Assembly (NCBI GenBank): GCA_035319125.1
Contig: DATHDG010000031.1
Location: 1 to 20,006 of the forward strand
Direction of reading: 5' to 3'
DNA length: 20,006 nucleotides
Source of the DNA: Fen-1308 sp035319125
Lineage (GTDB): Bacteria > Nitrospirota > Thermodesulfovibrionia > Thermodesulfovibrionales > Dissulfurispiraceae
In this document: positions 1 to 9,048 of the stretch, in pieces
How positions within the stretch are numbered: position 1 is the first letter of the stretch
Layout of the letters: every line of letters starts with the position of its first letter
Program-made: the position numbers and the translations under genes
The notes under the pieces: model-generated
What the model saw: the letters and a program-made list of their open reading frames with translations, nothing else
The model's database searches: none
What the model was told of the DNA's origin: nothing

Positions 1-1216
1 TGACCTGCCCTTCGGGCAGTATTCGAAAGAACTTCTGAAAAAAACTGTATGGATTCAGCGCCTTTTTTTTTATGGTTTCGCTTACGGGTTCATACCTGCG
101 ATTAATCTCTTTGCACCATCGTATCCAGTTATTCTGCTCCCTGGATCTTTTTTTATAATTTGTCCTAATTACCTTTTCGATAAAATCCTTACAGTCGCCA
201 TGAATCGGTAGATCCACTCTAAAGGATTTCTTGTACAGCTCTGCTTCGTCAATATCTACCATTATTTTGTATGCACCCGGCGCTACCTTGTCCCATGTAT
301 AACCTATCTGACGCAGATTCATCCTGCATCCGACAACTAACAACAAATCGCAGTTCTGAAATACAAAATTCCCACCCCTGGTTCCCACTGTTCCAGGCCG
401 ACCGGCATATAAGGGGTTTGAATTTTCGATCAGGTCATGGGAATTCCACGCAGTCATGACCGGTAGATTAAGCTGCCTCACCATTTGTCTGAAGTGATTT
501 TCAGCCTTTGAAAGTCGTACGCCGCCGCCTGCAATTATAGCGGGTTTTAGTGAGTATTCTATTTTGTCAATAACTTGATTAATTATCTCATGCGGAATTT
601 CTACAGCGACTTCCGACTTATCCTCTAGATAGCTGTATCCGGACAATAGATTAGTGTCTATAGTCGCCGCCTGGATATTTAAAGGGATATCCAACCAAAC
701 GGGGCCAGGTCGTCCTATTGTCGCTAAGAACAGCGCCTTTTCTAGGTGATACTTAATTTTGTTCGCTTCAATCACCATTACTGCATACTTTGTCAGCGTC
801 TTTACTGTGTCGATTATGTTGAATTCCTGATCACCAAATTGCCGCAAACGCAAGCCCAGCATCGATTTGATAGTGCAGTCAAATCTGACCTGACCAGAAA
901 TAATAAACATGGGAATAGAATCAAGCCATGCTCCCATAGCGCCCGTTATAGCATTTGTTCCGCCAGGCCCCGAAGTAACGCACACCGCTGGCAATTTCCC
1001 TGAGGTTTTGTAATAACCTTCCGCTGCCATAGCCGATGCCTGCTCATGATGGTTATAAATGCACTTTAATCTTGGATGACTGCCAAAGGCGTTGTTCAAA
1101 TGCATGGCGCCTCCGCCGGTGACGCTAAAAACATGTCTGATTTTTTTCTCCGCAAGCCAGTTGGCTACATAGTCAGCAACTTTTATCCGCACATCCACTC
1201 TCCCGCCATTTTTCAT
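1..1216 (-). CDS. Thiamine-diphosphate-dependent enzyme, acetolactate synthase/YerE-like (3' end missing)
   Basis: An open frame of 405 codons on the minus strand runs off the left edge; the family is usually about 550-600 residues, so roughly the last third is missing. The N-terminal Pyr domain is clear: VTGGG at 32-36, the cofactor-activating glutamate in HHEQAS (E58), and SGPGGTNAITG near 82-92. A central domain follows (AGGGVRLSKAE, VVGCRMNLRQIGY) of the type that binds FAD or a nucleotide in this superfamily. It is the fourth gene of the rfbFGH operon, 35 bases after rfbH. Context suggests it acts on a CDP-4-keto sugar, as Yersinia YerE does when it adds an acetaldehyde unit from pyruvate. 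A plain acetolactate synthase paralogue is the alternative. The ATG at 1216 has a poor ribosome site; a GTG at 1192 behind GGGAG is a credible alternative start, giving VRIKVADYVANWL. Confidence 0.85.
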   Translation of the reverse strand, partial: MKNGGRVDVRIKVADYVANWLAEKKIRHVFSVTGGGAMHLNNAFGSHPRLKCIYNHHEQASAMAAEGYYKTSGKLPAVCVTSGPGGTNAITGAMGAWLDSIPMFIISGQVRFDCTIKSMLGLRLRQFGDQEFNIIDTVKTLTKYAVMVIEANKIKYHLEKALFLATIGRPGPVWLDIPLNIQAATIDTNLLSGYSYLEDKSEVAVEIPHEIINQVIDKIEYSLKPAIIAGGGVRLSKAENHFRQMVRQLNLPVMTAWNSHDLIENSNPLYAGRPGTVGTRGGNFVFQNCDLLLVVGCRMNLRQIGYTWDKVAPGAYKIMVDIDEAELYKKSFRVDLPIHGDCKDFIEKVIRTNYKKRSREQNNWIRWCKEINRRYEPVSETIKKKALNPYSFFQKFFRILPEGQV

Positions 1217-1251
1217 TAAAACGCTCTGCTACCTGTTTATACAATTATCAC

Positions 1252-2595
1252 TCAAACGATCTCAGAATCGGACCCGGCAGGACTTTTTCTGATAAATGCA
1301 CCGATCTGCGATATAACGTAATCTAACATTTCACAAGTAAGTCCAGGATAATTCCCTATCCAGAATGTTGAATTCATTATGAAGTCAGTATTCAAAAGAC
1401 TGCCTGATATTCTGTATTTAGTTTCTTTATAAGCGGGCTGCTTTGTAAGGTTGCCTCCGAACAACAAGCGACTAGCAATCTTGCGCGAATCAAGAAATTT
1501 CAAAAGATCATTGCGGCTGAAGTTTGCCTGTTCAGATACTGTAATCGGCACACCGAACCACGCCGGCTCCGCCCTTTCTGTGGCCTGCGGCATAATCAGA
1601 TAGCGATCGAACTTCTTCAAGCCTTGCACTATATAATCAAAATTCATTTTCCTAATTTCGAGAAAACCCTGCAGCTTCCGCAGCTGAGCCACTCCTATAG
1701 CTGCCTGCATGTCGGTGACCTTCAGATTGTAGCCTATGTGAGAGTAAACATATTTATGATCATATCCGGCCGGCAGTTCTTCGTACTGCCTGTCGAATCT
1801 CTTGCCACAGGCATTATCATGCCCTGTCTCGCACCAGCAGTCACGCCCCCAGTCCCTGAAGGACTGGAGAATAATCTTCAATGCATGATCGTTTGTTGCC
1901 ACACAACCTCCCTCCCCCATTGTTATATGGTGTGCGGGATAAAAGCTGAATGTTGCTATGTGCCCGAAACTTCCGACTCTCTTGCCTTCGTATACTGCGC
2001 CGAGTGCATCACAGCAATCTTCCACCAGCCACAGATCATGCTTATTTGCAATTTTGACAATTCTGTCCAAATCAAAAGGATTTCCGAGGGTGTGGGCAAG
2101 TATTATCGCCCGCGTCTTTTCCCCGATGGCATTCTCAATCAAATCAGGGTCGGCGTTATAAGTAGGGATCGAGACATCGACAAACACAGGAACAAGATTA
2201 TTCTGGATTATCGGATTGACCGTTGTAGGAAATCCTGCCGCAACTGTTATGACTTCATCGCCAGGCTTGAGTCTGCGCCCTCCGAGTTTAGGAGAGGTCA
2301 AAGCACTAACAGCTATTAGATTTGCAGACGAACCTGAATTGACAAGCAACGCATGTTTAACACCTATATATTCAGCTAATTTTGTCTCGAATTCATCGGC
2401 AAAACGGCCGGTTGTGAGCCAGAAATCGAGCGAGGATTCGACCAGATATTGCAGCTCGCTTTCATCGAATACCCGGCCCGATACCGGAACAAGCGTTTCT
2501 CCAGGTTTGAATCTGCGCTGTGCAAACTCCAATTCGAAATATTTCTTTATCAAATCGGAAATCAGACGGCGTAATATAGTCGGCTCTTTTTCCAT
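1252..2595 (-). CDS. rfbH: CDP-4-dehydro-6-deoxyglucose 3-dehydrase (E1, PMP/[2Fe-2S])
   Basis: Catalyses the C3 dehydration of CDP-4-keto-6-deoxyglucose on the way to 3,6-dideoxyhexoses; a cytoplasmic enzyme of the DegT/DnrJ aminotransferase fold. Two signatures separate it from ordinary sugar aminotransferases. First, the PLP-lysine position is histidine: FYPAHHITMGEGG, H222. Second, the [2Fe-2S] ligand pattern C-x57-C-x-C-x7-C is exact (C195, C253, C255, C263), two residues offset from the Yersinia E1 numbering. The start is the ATG at 2595, one base after the rfbG stop, giving 447 residues; the frame stays open to 2655, but that would add 20 residues lying inside rfbG. The partner reductase E3 (ddhD) is not in the window and may lie to the left. 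Confidence 0.95.
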   Translation of the reverse strand: MEKEPTILRRLISDLIKKYFELEFAQRRFKPGETLVPVSGRVFDESELQYLVESSLDFWLTTGRFADEFETKLAEYIGVKHALLVNSGSSANLIAVSALTSPKLGGRRLKPGDEVITVAAGFPTTVNPIIQNNLVPVFVDVSIPTYNADPDLIENAIGEKTRAIILAHTLGNPFDLDRIVKIANKHDLWLVEDCCDALGAVYEGKRVGSFGHIATFSFYPAHHITMGEGGCVATNDHALKIILQSFRDWGRDCWCETGHDNACGKRFDRQYEELPAGYDHKYVYSHIGYNLKVTDMQAAIGVAQLRKLQGFLEIRKMNFDYIVQGLKKFDRYLIMPQATERAEPAWFGVPITVSEQANFSRNDLLKFLDSRKIASRLLFGGNLTKQPAYKETKYRISGSLLNTDFIMNSTFWIGNYPGLTCEMLDYVISQIGAFIRKSPAGSDSEIV

Positions 2596-2596
2596 A

Positions 2597-3658
2597 TCAG
2601 TTTTCGATATATTCCCGTATCTGGTTGCAGCAGATTTCATACATATTCGCACCACTCAGATACTTTTTGTGCCATTCGATAGTCTTCCCGACAGCTGTTT
2701 GAATGTTCCATTTCGGCCTCCACCCCAGCAGTGTAAACGCCTTGGTGCTGTCCAGTTTCAGCATGCCAGCCTCATGAAGCACCCTTTCTGACGGAATATG
2801 TTCCCAATCCCCTTCTTTCCATTCATTTATTATATTCTCCACTATTTCCCGCACTGAAATACCGGAATAAATTTCCGGGCCGAAATTCCAGGGACCGGAA
2901 TATTTTTCCGGTTCTTTGTATAAGCTTGCCGCTAACATAAGATAACCCCTCAAAGGCTCAAGCACATGCTGCCAAGGACGTACCGAGCTGGGATTCCTTA
3001 TCAATATCTTCTTCTTCTCTTCCAATGCCTTCAAGCAATCTGGAACGAGACGGTGTCTAGCCCAATCTCCACCCCCGATAACATTGCCGGCCCGAACCGA
3101 TGCGATGCCAACACCCTTTGATCTGAAGAAGGATTCTCGATAGGCGCTAGTCACGATCTCTGCACAGGCCTTGCTACTGCTGTAAGGATCGTATCCGCCC
3201 AGTAAATCGTTCTCACGGTAACTCCATTCCCATTCCCTGTTTTCGTAGCATTTGTCGCTGGTTATGTTCACAATAGCTTTAACGGACAGCGTTTCGCGAC
3301 ATGCTTCAAGCACGTTAACCGTCCCCATTACGTTTGTCGAAAAGGTTTCAACAGGATCGCGATATGAAAGCCGAACCAGCGGTTGTGCAGCCAAATGAAA
3401 TACTATCTCCGGTCGATGTTCAACAAAGATTTCTTTAAGCTTTCCAATGTGTTGAATGTCATCAATATAAGATATGACTTTTTCCTGGAGTCTACAGAGC
3501 CGGAATAGGCTAGGCTCTATTTCAGGATTCAGCGCGTATCCCACGACGTGCGAACCGCATTCAACAAGCCACATGGTTAGCCATCCGCCTTTAAATCCGG
3601 TATGACCCGTTACGAGCACCTTCTTTCCCCGAAAAAACTCTTTCAATGATTCAGTCAT
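2597..3658 (-). CDS. rfbG: CDP-glucose 4,6-dehydratase
   Basis: Converts CDP-glucose to CDP-4-keto-6-deoxyglucose; an extended short-chain dehydrogenase using NAD. The Rossmann glycine motif with the family-typical GHTGFKGGWL is at 18-27, the catalytic YSSSK is Y159/K163, and the 353-residue length matches the family. The ATG at 3658 shares one base with the rfbF stop (TAATG) and has GGAAGG seven bases upstream, so translation is probably coupled; a TTG start at 3673 is less likely. It is followed after one base by rfbH. Confidence 0.95.
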   Translation of the reverse strand: MTESLKEFFRGKKVLVTGHTGFKGGWLTMWLVECGSHVVGYALNPEIEPSLFRLCRLQEKVISYIDDIQHIGKLKEIFVEHRPEIVFHLAAQPLVRLSYRDPVETFSTNVMGTVNVLEACRETLSVKAIVNITSDKCYENREWEWSYRENDLLGGYDPYSSSKACAEIVTSAYRESFFRSKGVGIASVRAGNVIGGGDWARHRLVPDCLKALEEKKKILIRNPSSVRPWQHVLEPLRGYLMLAASLYKEPEKYSGPWNFGPEIYSGISVREIVENIINEWKEGDWEHIPSERVLHEAGMLKLDSTKAFTLLGWRPKWNIQTAVGKTIEWHKKYLSGANMYEICCNQIREYIEN

Positions 3659-4431
3659 TACCAGACCTTCCAAGGTGCACTGCCGCTCTTCCAGAGATTG
3701 TCAAGATGGATCTTGTCTCTAAGGGTATCCATCGGATACCAAAACTTTGAATGCTTGAAAGCCATTAACCGACCTTCAGCAGATAATCTCTGAAAAGGCT
3801 CCTTTTCAAGCACTGTATCGTCGCCTTCTAGATAATTGAATATTTCAGGTTGCATGACAAAAAAACCTGCGCTAATCCAAGAGCCCTCTTCTGCAGGTTT
3901 TTCCTGAAAGCCGTTGACTCTACTGGTTTCATCTAGATTAAGCACACCGAACCTGCCCAAAGGCTGCACAGCAGTTACTGTCGCTATTTTTCCGTGAGAG
4001 TTATGAAATTCAACAAGAGCATTGATATCAATTTCTCCGACTCCGTCACCATAGGTAAGAAGGAACGGTTCATTTGCTGTGTAACGCTGGATCCGCCTAA
4101 CCCTGCCACCTGTCATGGTTTCAAGACCGGTATCAACGAGAGTAACAGTCCAAGGCTCAGCGTGATGGTTATGAATTATCTTTTGATTCTGGTGCTTGAA
4201 ATCAAAAGTGATGTCCGATTCATGAAGAAAATAATTATTAAAATATTCCTTAATATAATAACCTTTATAACCCAAGCAGAGAATGAAATCGTTGAAACCG
4301 TAATGTGCGTATATTTTCATAATATGCCATAGAATGGGTTTCTCTCCGACCTCAATCATAGGCTTCGGTTTCAGGTGCGATTCTTCACTTATCCTAGTGC
4401 CAAAACCGCCGCAAAGGATTACTACTTTCAT
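3658..4431 (-). CDS. rfbF: Glucose-1-phosphate cytidylyltransferase
   Basis: Makes CDP-glucose from CTP and glucose-1-phosphate, the first committed step to CDP-linked 6-deoxy and 3,6-dideoxy sugars. The nucleotidyltransferase signature GGFGTR (8-13) is followed by KPKPM (21-25). GYKGYYIKEYF and YGDGVGEID are typical of the RfbF branch rather than the dTDP or UDP enzymes. The start is the ATG at 4431 because GGAGG lies five bases upstream; this gives 257 residues, the usual family size. The frame is open to 4470 but without a better start. It is the first gene of the minus-strand operon, with a likely -10 box about 52 bases upstream. Confidence 0.95.
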   Translation of the reverse strand: MKVVILCGGFGTRISEESHLKPKPMIEVGEKPILWHIMKIYAHYGFNDFILCLGYKGYYIKEYFNNYFLHESDITFDFKHQNQKIIHNHHAEPWTVTLVDTGLETMTGGRVRRIQRYTANEPFLLTYGDGVGEIDINALVEFHNSHGKIATVTAVQPLGRFGVLNLDETSRVNGFQEKPAEEGSWISAGFFVMQPEIFNYLEGDDTVLEKEPFQRLSAEGRLMAFKHSKFWYPMDTLRDKIHLDNLWKSGSAPWKVW

Positions 4432-4482
4432 ATTTACCTCCAATGCGTTATGTGAAGGTCCATCACACAATTACAATCAGCA

Positions 4483-4488
4483 ATTATA
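4483..4488 (-). promoter_or_regulatory. Likely -10 box of the rfbFGH operon
   Basis: A perfect TATAAT on the minus strand (plus-strand ATTATA), about 52 bases upstream of the rfbF ATG. No good -35 hexamer stands at 16-18 bases, so the call rests on the -10 and its location. Confidence 0.45.
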
Positions 4489-4711
4489 AGCAAGAACTTT
4501 GCCATCATAACGGAACCATCTATTTTGTTTAGTATGACATAAAATTATTGCAGAAACATATCTAACCAAAGTTAAAGTCCCATGAAATGCTTGGACGACT
4601 GGCCTGCTCCCGCGCTGAAATTAGACGTTTATTTACACCAAACTGAATTTGGAGCTGCTGCAACGCTCACATAATTATCGAACAATCTAGTATGCCTTCT
4701 TTAAACTCATT

Positions 4712-4720
4712 TGTTATAAT
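4712..4720 (+). promoter_or_regulatory. Extended -10 promoter for the activase fusion gene
   Basis: TGTTATAAT is a perfect extended -10 (TGn then TATAAT) about 95 bases upstream of the ATG at 4816. The -35 region is poor, as is usual for extended -10 promoters. The predicted leader is about 90 nt. Confidence 0.55.
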
Positions 4721-4815
4721 GGATATGGATACAATCACCCTTCTTCTTTAATCGTCATTATTTTACTATTGATTAATTCTTTATTGGACGTTATGTTTAT
4801 TATTGGAGGCAGTTT

Positions 4816-7800
4816 ATGCATTTTATTGGCCTGGACGCCGGGTCAGTCACAGTTAAGGCAGTAGTCCTTGATGCCAGCGGCAATAAGCTCGAGGGGCATT
4901 ACATAAGGCACTATGGCCATCCTTTAAAAGCCGCCCTCGAGTTGCTGGTCAAAATTAACAGCGAGCATCCGGATTGCGCTCTTTCCATTACTGGTTCAGC
5001 CGGGAAAATCATTGCGTCTATATTTGGCATAAAACCAATTAATGAAATAGTTTCCCAGTCGTTCTCTGTAAAGAAACTATACCCTTATATCAATACTATA
5101 ATAGAACTCGGCGGAGAAGACTCCAAACTTATACTTTTGGAAAACGGCCGCATCAAGGGTTTTTCTCTGAACTCGGTCTGCGCGGCAGGCACCGGCTCTT
5201 TCCTTGAGCAGCAATCCGAACGTCTGAGATTTTCTATTGAGGAGTTCAGCGAAATAGCGGCTCGTTCGAAGCGGCCATCCAAGATCGCCGGCAGATGCAG
5301 CGTGTTTGCAAAATCCGACATGATCCATCTGCAGCAGATAGCCACGCCGGTGGAAGACATCGTAGCTGGTCTCTGTTTTGCCGTGGCAAGAAACTTTAAA
5401 GGCAGCATTGCACAGGGCATCGACATCAAACCGCCGGTCTCTTTCCAGGGAGGCGTCGCAGCAAACAAGGGCATGGTGCGCGCTTTCAGGGAGATCTTCG
5501 AGCTTGACAATCTGGTCGTGCCGCCCGACTTCGCGCTGATGGGCGCAATAGGCGCTGCGCTTAAGGATATCGACGATGGAAAGTTGAATGCCTTCGACCT
5601 AAGAAAGCTTGAAGCGTTTCTTTCGGATTCCAAGAATTCGGAAAAGGGATATGCGCCGCTGGTAAATGCGGATGATGATTTCTTAGCGCGCCATACAAAA
5701 ATCGCTGGGGCGCAGCATGCTGTGCCCAAAAACGGACAGGAAGCAGCCGTTACAATCCCCGCCTACCTCGGCATCGATATAGGCTCTATCAGTACGAATC
5801 TTGCTGTCATCGATGGGTCCGGCCTGCTGCTGGCCAAAAGATATCTGATGACGGCAGGCAGGCCTATAGAAGCGGTGATGCACGGGCTGAGTGAAATCTT
5901 CGGAGAGCTTGGCTGCACAGTCGATATAAAGGGCGTCGGCACTACAGGGTCCGGCAGATATATGATCGCTGATTACGTTGGTGCAGACATTGTGAAAAAT
6001 GAAATTACCGCTCAGGCAACCGCCGCTATATTCATTGATCCCAAGGTCGATACCATCTTCGAAATAGGTGGGCAGGATTCCAAATATATTTCGATAAAAA
6101 ACGGCATCATAGTGGATTTCGAGATGAACAAAGCGTGCGCAGCCGGCACCGGATCGTTTCTTGAAGAGCAAGCGGACAAACTCGATATTTCAGTTAAAGG
6201 AGAGTTTGCCGACGCTGCTTTGAGATCCGGCAACCCATGCAGATTGGGCGAGCGCTGCACTGTATTTATGGAAAATTCACTGATGGCCAACCTCCAGAGG
6301 GGTCACAAGAAAGATGACCTTCTGGCAGGTCTTGCCTATTCCATTGTGCAAAATTATATTAACCGAGTGGTCGCCGGTAAACCTGTCGGCAAGAACATCT
6401 TTTTCCAGGGTGGAGTCGCCTTCAACAAAGCTGTTGTAGCAGCATTTGAAAAGTATGTTGGAGTGCGAGTGACAGTGCCTGCTAATCATGATGTTACCGG
6501 TGCCATAGGCATGGCGCTTTTAGCTATGAAGCATATGAAGTCGGCGGGTGCAGACGCCAAGACTGTGTTTAAGGGATTTGAACTGTCACAGCGTAAGTAT
6601 GAGATTGACTCATTCGAATGCAAAGGATGCCCCAATGTTTGTGAGATCAATAGAGTTAAGGTCCAGGGAGATTCAGGGAACCTCTTCTATGGGGGCAGGT
6701 GTGAAAAGTATGACGTACGCCGCTCAAGGAAGTCTGATATCGCTGATCCTTTTTCTTTCCGTGAAGAGATGCTTTGGAAAGAACAGAAAACACGTGAGGA
6801 GCATCGTACCGGAAAAGAAAGGGCAAGGCTTGGTCTGCCCTATATATTCTTTCTTCACGATCAGCTTCCATTCTGGTCCACGCTGCTAAGGGAGCTTGGC
6901 TTCGAAGTCGTAGTATCGCCAAAGACCAACAAGCATATAGTCAACCTTGGGGTTGAGAATGTGCTTTCAGAGGCATGCTTCCCGGTAAAAGTTTCTCATG
7001 GTCATGTGAAATACCTCAAAGATCTCGGCGTAGATGCCCTGTTCGTGCCGAGCTTTATCAGCCTTAACAATGAGAGTAATGAATACAACCGTGGGTTATC
7101 ATGCCCTCATACTCAAACAATACCCTACATAACAAAAGCAGCAATCGGCGGTTTGAAAATGCTTACCCCTATAATAGATTTCGAGAGAGGTAGCAGACAT
7201 ATTAAGAAGGAAATTAGAATCTCGCTTTCTGAGTATGGAATAAGTGTCTCAGACGTTAATCGCGCTTATGCTCATGCGCTGGCTGCACAGGATGATTTCA
7301 GGCGGTCGATCAAGAAAAACGGCAGCGAGATCATAAGGTCTGCAACGCCTGATCGGCCCGTAATCGTCATTATCGGCAGGGCATACAATGCTTATGATCC
7401 TGGTGTGAATCTTGAAATACCAAAAAAGCTTTCCCAAATCGGTGTCCTTTCCATGCCGATGGACTTCCTGCCGCTTGAAGAAGAGAGCGTAATGAACTCT
7501 TGGCCTAATATGTACTGGCGGTCAGGACAAAGAATTCTGAAAGCAGCACGCATGATCAGAAACAACCCGAGCCTCTTTGCAATATACATAGGCAATTTTT
7601 CATGCGGACCCGACTCATTTATCCTGAAATATTTCAAAGAGGAGATGGGGAACAAGCCATTTCTTCATGTCGAAATAGACGAGCACAGCGCTGATGCTGG
7701 TGCTATTACTCGATGCGAAGCTTTTTTGGACAGCATCGAACAGCAGCGGCGGGCAAACGGGAAAACTGAATACAGAGCAGAGGCCGGCCGTGCGTTTCAA

Positions 7801-9000
7801 GGATTCAGATCCTCCGAGCTGAAAAATCGGACCGTATATATTCCGCACATGGCAGCGCACGCCGTGGCAATAAGGGGGGCATTCGAAGCCTGCGGCATAA
7901 AAGCCGAGATGCTGCCTGAATCAGACCGGGAATCCGTTGATATAGGGCGCAGATACGTATCAGGCAAGGAATGCTATCCATATCTGATTACTGCCGGTGA
8001 CATGCTAAAGAAAGTCTTGGCGTCTGATTTCAGGCCGGACCATTCTGCTTTCTTCATGCCATCGGGGAGCGGGCCATGCCGCTTCGGACAATATAACGTA
8101 TCACATAAGCTTATTTTAGAAAAGCTTGGTCTTAGAGATATCCCTATTTTTTCGCCCAATCAGGATGTCGAATTCTACCGGGAGTTAGGCATGGTTGGTC
8201 GCGACTTTACGATGACAGCATGGAAAGGTATAGTGGCATTCGAACTGCTGATCAAGTGTCTACACGAGACACGCCCCTACGAAAGATCCAGTGGGGAAAC
8301 TGAGTCGCTTTATGATCTCTATTATAAAGAGATAGACAGGACTGTCGCTGGAAGCAACGGCAATATGGAGAATCTGCTGTCTGATATGAAGAGAGCTTTT
8401 GCAGCTGTGCCGAGGACTGATGAGAAAAAACCTCTCATCGGTGTCGTAGGCGAAATTTTTGTCCGCTCGCACCGATTTTCCAATGAAGATCTTATCAAGA
8501 AAATAGAGGCACTTGGAGGAGAAGTATGTCTAGCCTCAATGGAAGAGTGGATTTACTATGTCAACGCAATGTCATTACGAAAGGCCTTGATAAAAAAAGA
8601 CAAGTCTGATATCATGAATATCTTTGCTAAGCGGTTTTTCCAGAAACGGATTGAACACAAGTATGCTAGACCGTTTAAGGGATTATTGAAATCATTGTCA
8701 GAGCCGGATACCAGGCTGCTGCTGGAAAAAGCAGCCCCTTATGTGCATGACTCATTTGAGGGCGAGACGGTATTGAGCATTGGCAAAGCTATCGATCTCG
8801 TTGAAAAGGGTGCTGCCGGGATAATAAATGCAATGCCTTTTGGCTGCATGCCGGGGACAATAGTGACCGCATTGCTCAAGAAACTGAGCAAAGATTTTGG
8901 AGTCCCGTGCATCAGCGTGCCGTATGATGGCTCTGAATCTCCGACCACAGGGTTGCAGATCGAAGCTTTCATGGAGGCGGTGAAGACAGAAAAGTCTTAG
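4816..9000 (+). CDS. Fused double activase / 2-hydroxyacyl-CoA dehydratase-like iron-sulfur protein
   Basis: A 1394-residue protein of the BadF/BadG/BcrA/BcrD plus HgdB superfamily. The first ASKHA ATPase domain (about 1-270) has FIGLDAGS, GGEDSK at 99-104 and cluster cysteines C122 (CAAGTG) and C161. The second (about 317-580) has YLGIDIGS, GGQDSK at 418-423 and cysteines C441 and C481. A cysteine knot follows: C602-x2-C605-x3-C609-x19-C629. The rest resembles the DUF2229/dehydratase D-component, with isolated cysteines C721, C763, C930, C1053, C1088 and C1344. Relatives use ATP hydrolysis to push low-potential electrons onto an iron-sulfur acceptor; the substrate here is unknown. GGAGG lies six bases before the ATG, behind its own promoter. 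Such fusions are common in anaerobes but, to my knowledge, not functionally assigned. Confidence 0.9.
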   Translation: MHFIGLDAGSVTVKAVVLDASGNKLEGHYIRHYGHPLKAALELLVKINSEHPDCALSITGSAGKIIASIFGIKPINEIVSQSFSVKKLYPYINTIIELGGEDSKLILLENGRIKGFSLNSVCAAGTGSFLEQQSERLRFSIEEFSEIAARSKRPSKIAGRCSVFAKSDMIHLQQIATPVEDIVAGLCFAVARNFKGSIAQGIDIKPPVSFQGGVAANKGMVRAFREIFELDNLVVPPDFALMGAIGAALKDIDDGKLNAFDLRKLEAFLSDSKNSEKGYAPLVNADDDFLARHTKIAGAQHAVPKNGQEAAVTIPAYLGIDIGSISTNLAVIDGSGLLLAKRYLMTAGRPIEAVMHGLSEIFGELGCTVDIKGVGTTGSGRYMIADYVGADIVKNEITAQATAAIFIDPKVDTIFEIGGQDSKYISIKNGIIVDFEMNKACAAGTGSFLEEQADKLDISVKGEFADAALRSGNPCRLGERCTVFMENSLMANLQRGHKKDDLLAGLAYSIVQNYINRVVAGKPVGKNIFFQGGVAFNKAVVAAFEKYVGVRVTVPANHDVTGAIGMALLAMKHMKSAGADAKTVFKGFELSQRKYEIDSFECKGCPNVCEINRVKVQGDSGNLFYGGRCEKYDVRRSRKSDIADPFSFREEMLWKEQKTREEHRTGKERARLGLPYIFFLHDQLPFWSTLLRELGFEVVVSPKTNKHIVNLGVENVLSEACFPVKVSHGHVKYLKDLGVDALFVPSFISLNNESNEYNRGLSCPHTQTIPYITKAAIGGLKMLTPIIDFERGSRHIKKEIRISLSEYGISVSDVNRAYAHALAAQDDFRRSIKKNGSEIIRSATPDRPVIVIIGRAYNAYDPGVNLEIPKKLSQIGVLSMPMDFLPLEEESVMNSWPNMYWRSGQRILKAARMIRNNPSLFAIYIGNFSCGPDSFILKYFKEEMGNKPFLHVEIDEHSADAGAITRCEAFLDSIEQQRRANGKTEYRAEAGRAFQGFRSSELKNRTVYIPHMAAHAVAIRGAFEACGIKAEMLPESDRESVDIGRRYVSGKECYPYLITAGDMLKKVLASDFRPDHSAFFMPSGSGPCRFGQYNVSHKLILEKLGLRDIPIFSPNQDVEFYRELGMVGRDFTMTAWKGIVAFELLIKCLHETRPYERSSGETESLYDLYYKEIDRTVAGSNGNMENLLSDMKRAFAAVPRTDEKKPLIGVVGEIFVRSHRFSNEDLIKKIEALGGEVCLASMEEWIYYVNAMSLRKALIKKDKSDIMNIFAKRFFQKRIEHKYARPFKGLLKSLSEPDTRLLLEKAAPYVHDSFEGETVLSIGKAIDLVEKGAAGIINAMPFGCMPGTIVTALLKKLSKDFGVPCISVPYDGSESPTTGLQIEAFMEAVKTEKS

Positions 9001-9048
9001 GCTGTTGAAATGTGTCTATAATGCAGAACTCAAGGAGGAGGTGAGGTC

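Larger units (their letters stand above)
4432..4815. other. Divergent intergenic region between rfbF and the activase fusion gene
   Basis: This 384-base, mostly AT-rich gap separates two divergent transcription units and holds a likely promoter for each (listed separately). I find no convincing open frame. There is a small hairpin, CCAAA/TTTGG at 4638-4652, and a locally GC-rich patch at about 4580-4620 that stands out from its surroundings and may be a decayed insertion. No operator or riboswitch was recognised. Confidence 0.7.

Noticed and set aside
5..19. A perfect hairpin CTGCCC-TTC-GGGCAG at the left edge, terminator-like
   Set aside because: It lies within the ThDP enzyme coding frame (codons for ILPEGQV), and has no T-run in the minus-strand direction.
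1624..2319. A 231-residue plus-strand frame opposite rfbH
   Set aside because: It lies fully antisense to a clear rfbH with intact catalytic motifs, has no ribosome site and shows no recognisable domain.
4578..4620. A GC-rich patch in the divergent intergenic region as a third copy of the structured element or an integron attC site
   Set aside because: It shares neither the CGCGATGTCTGGGTC core nor the AGGGCA motif, and no attC-type paired core sites are present.
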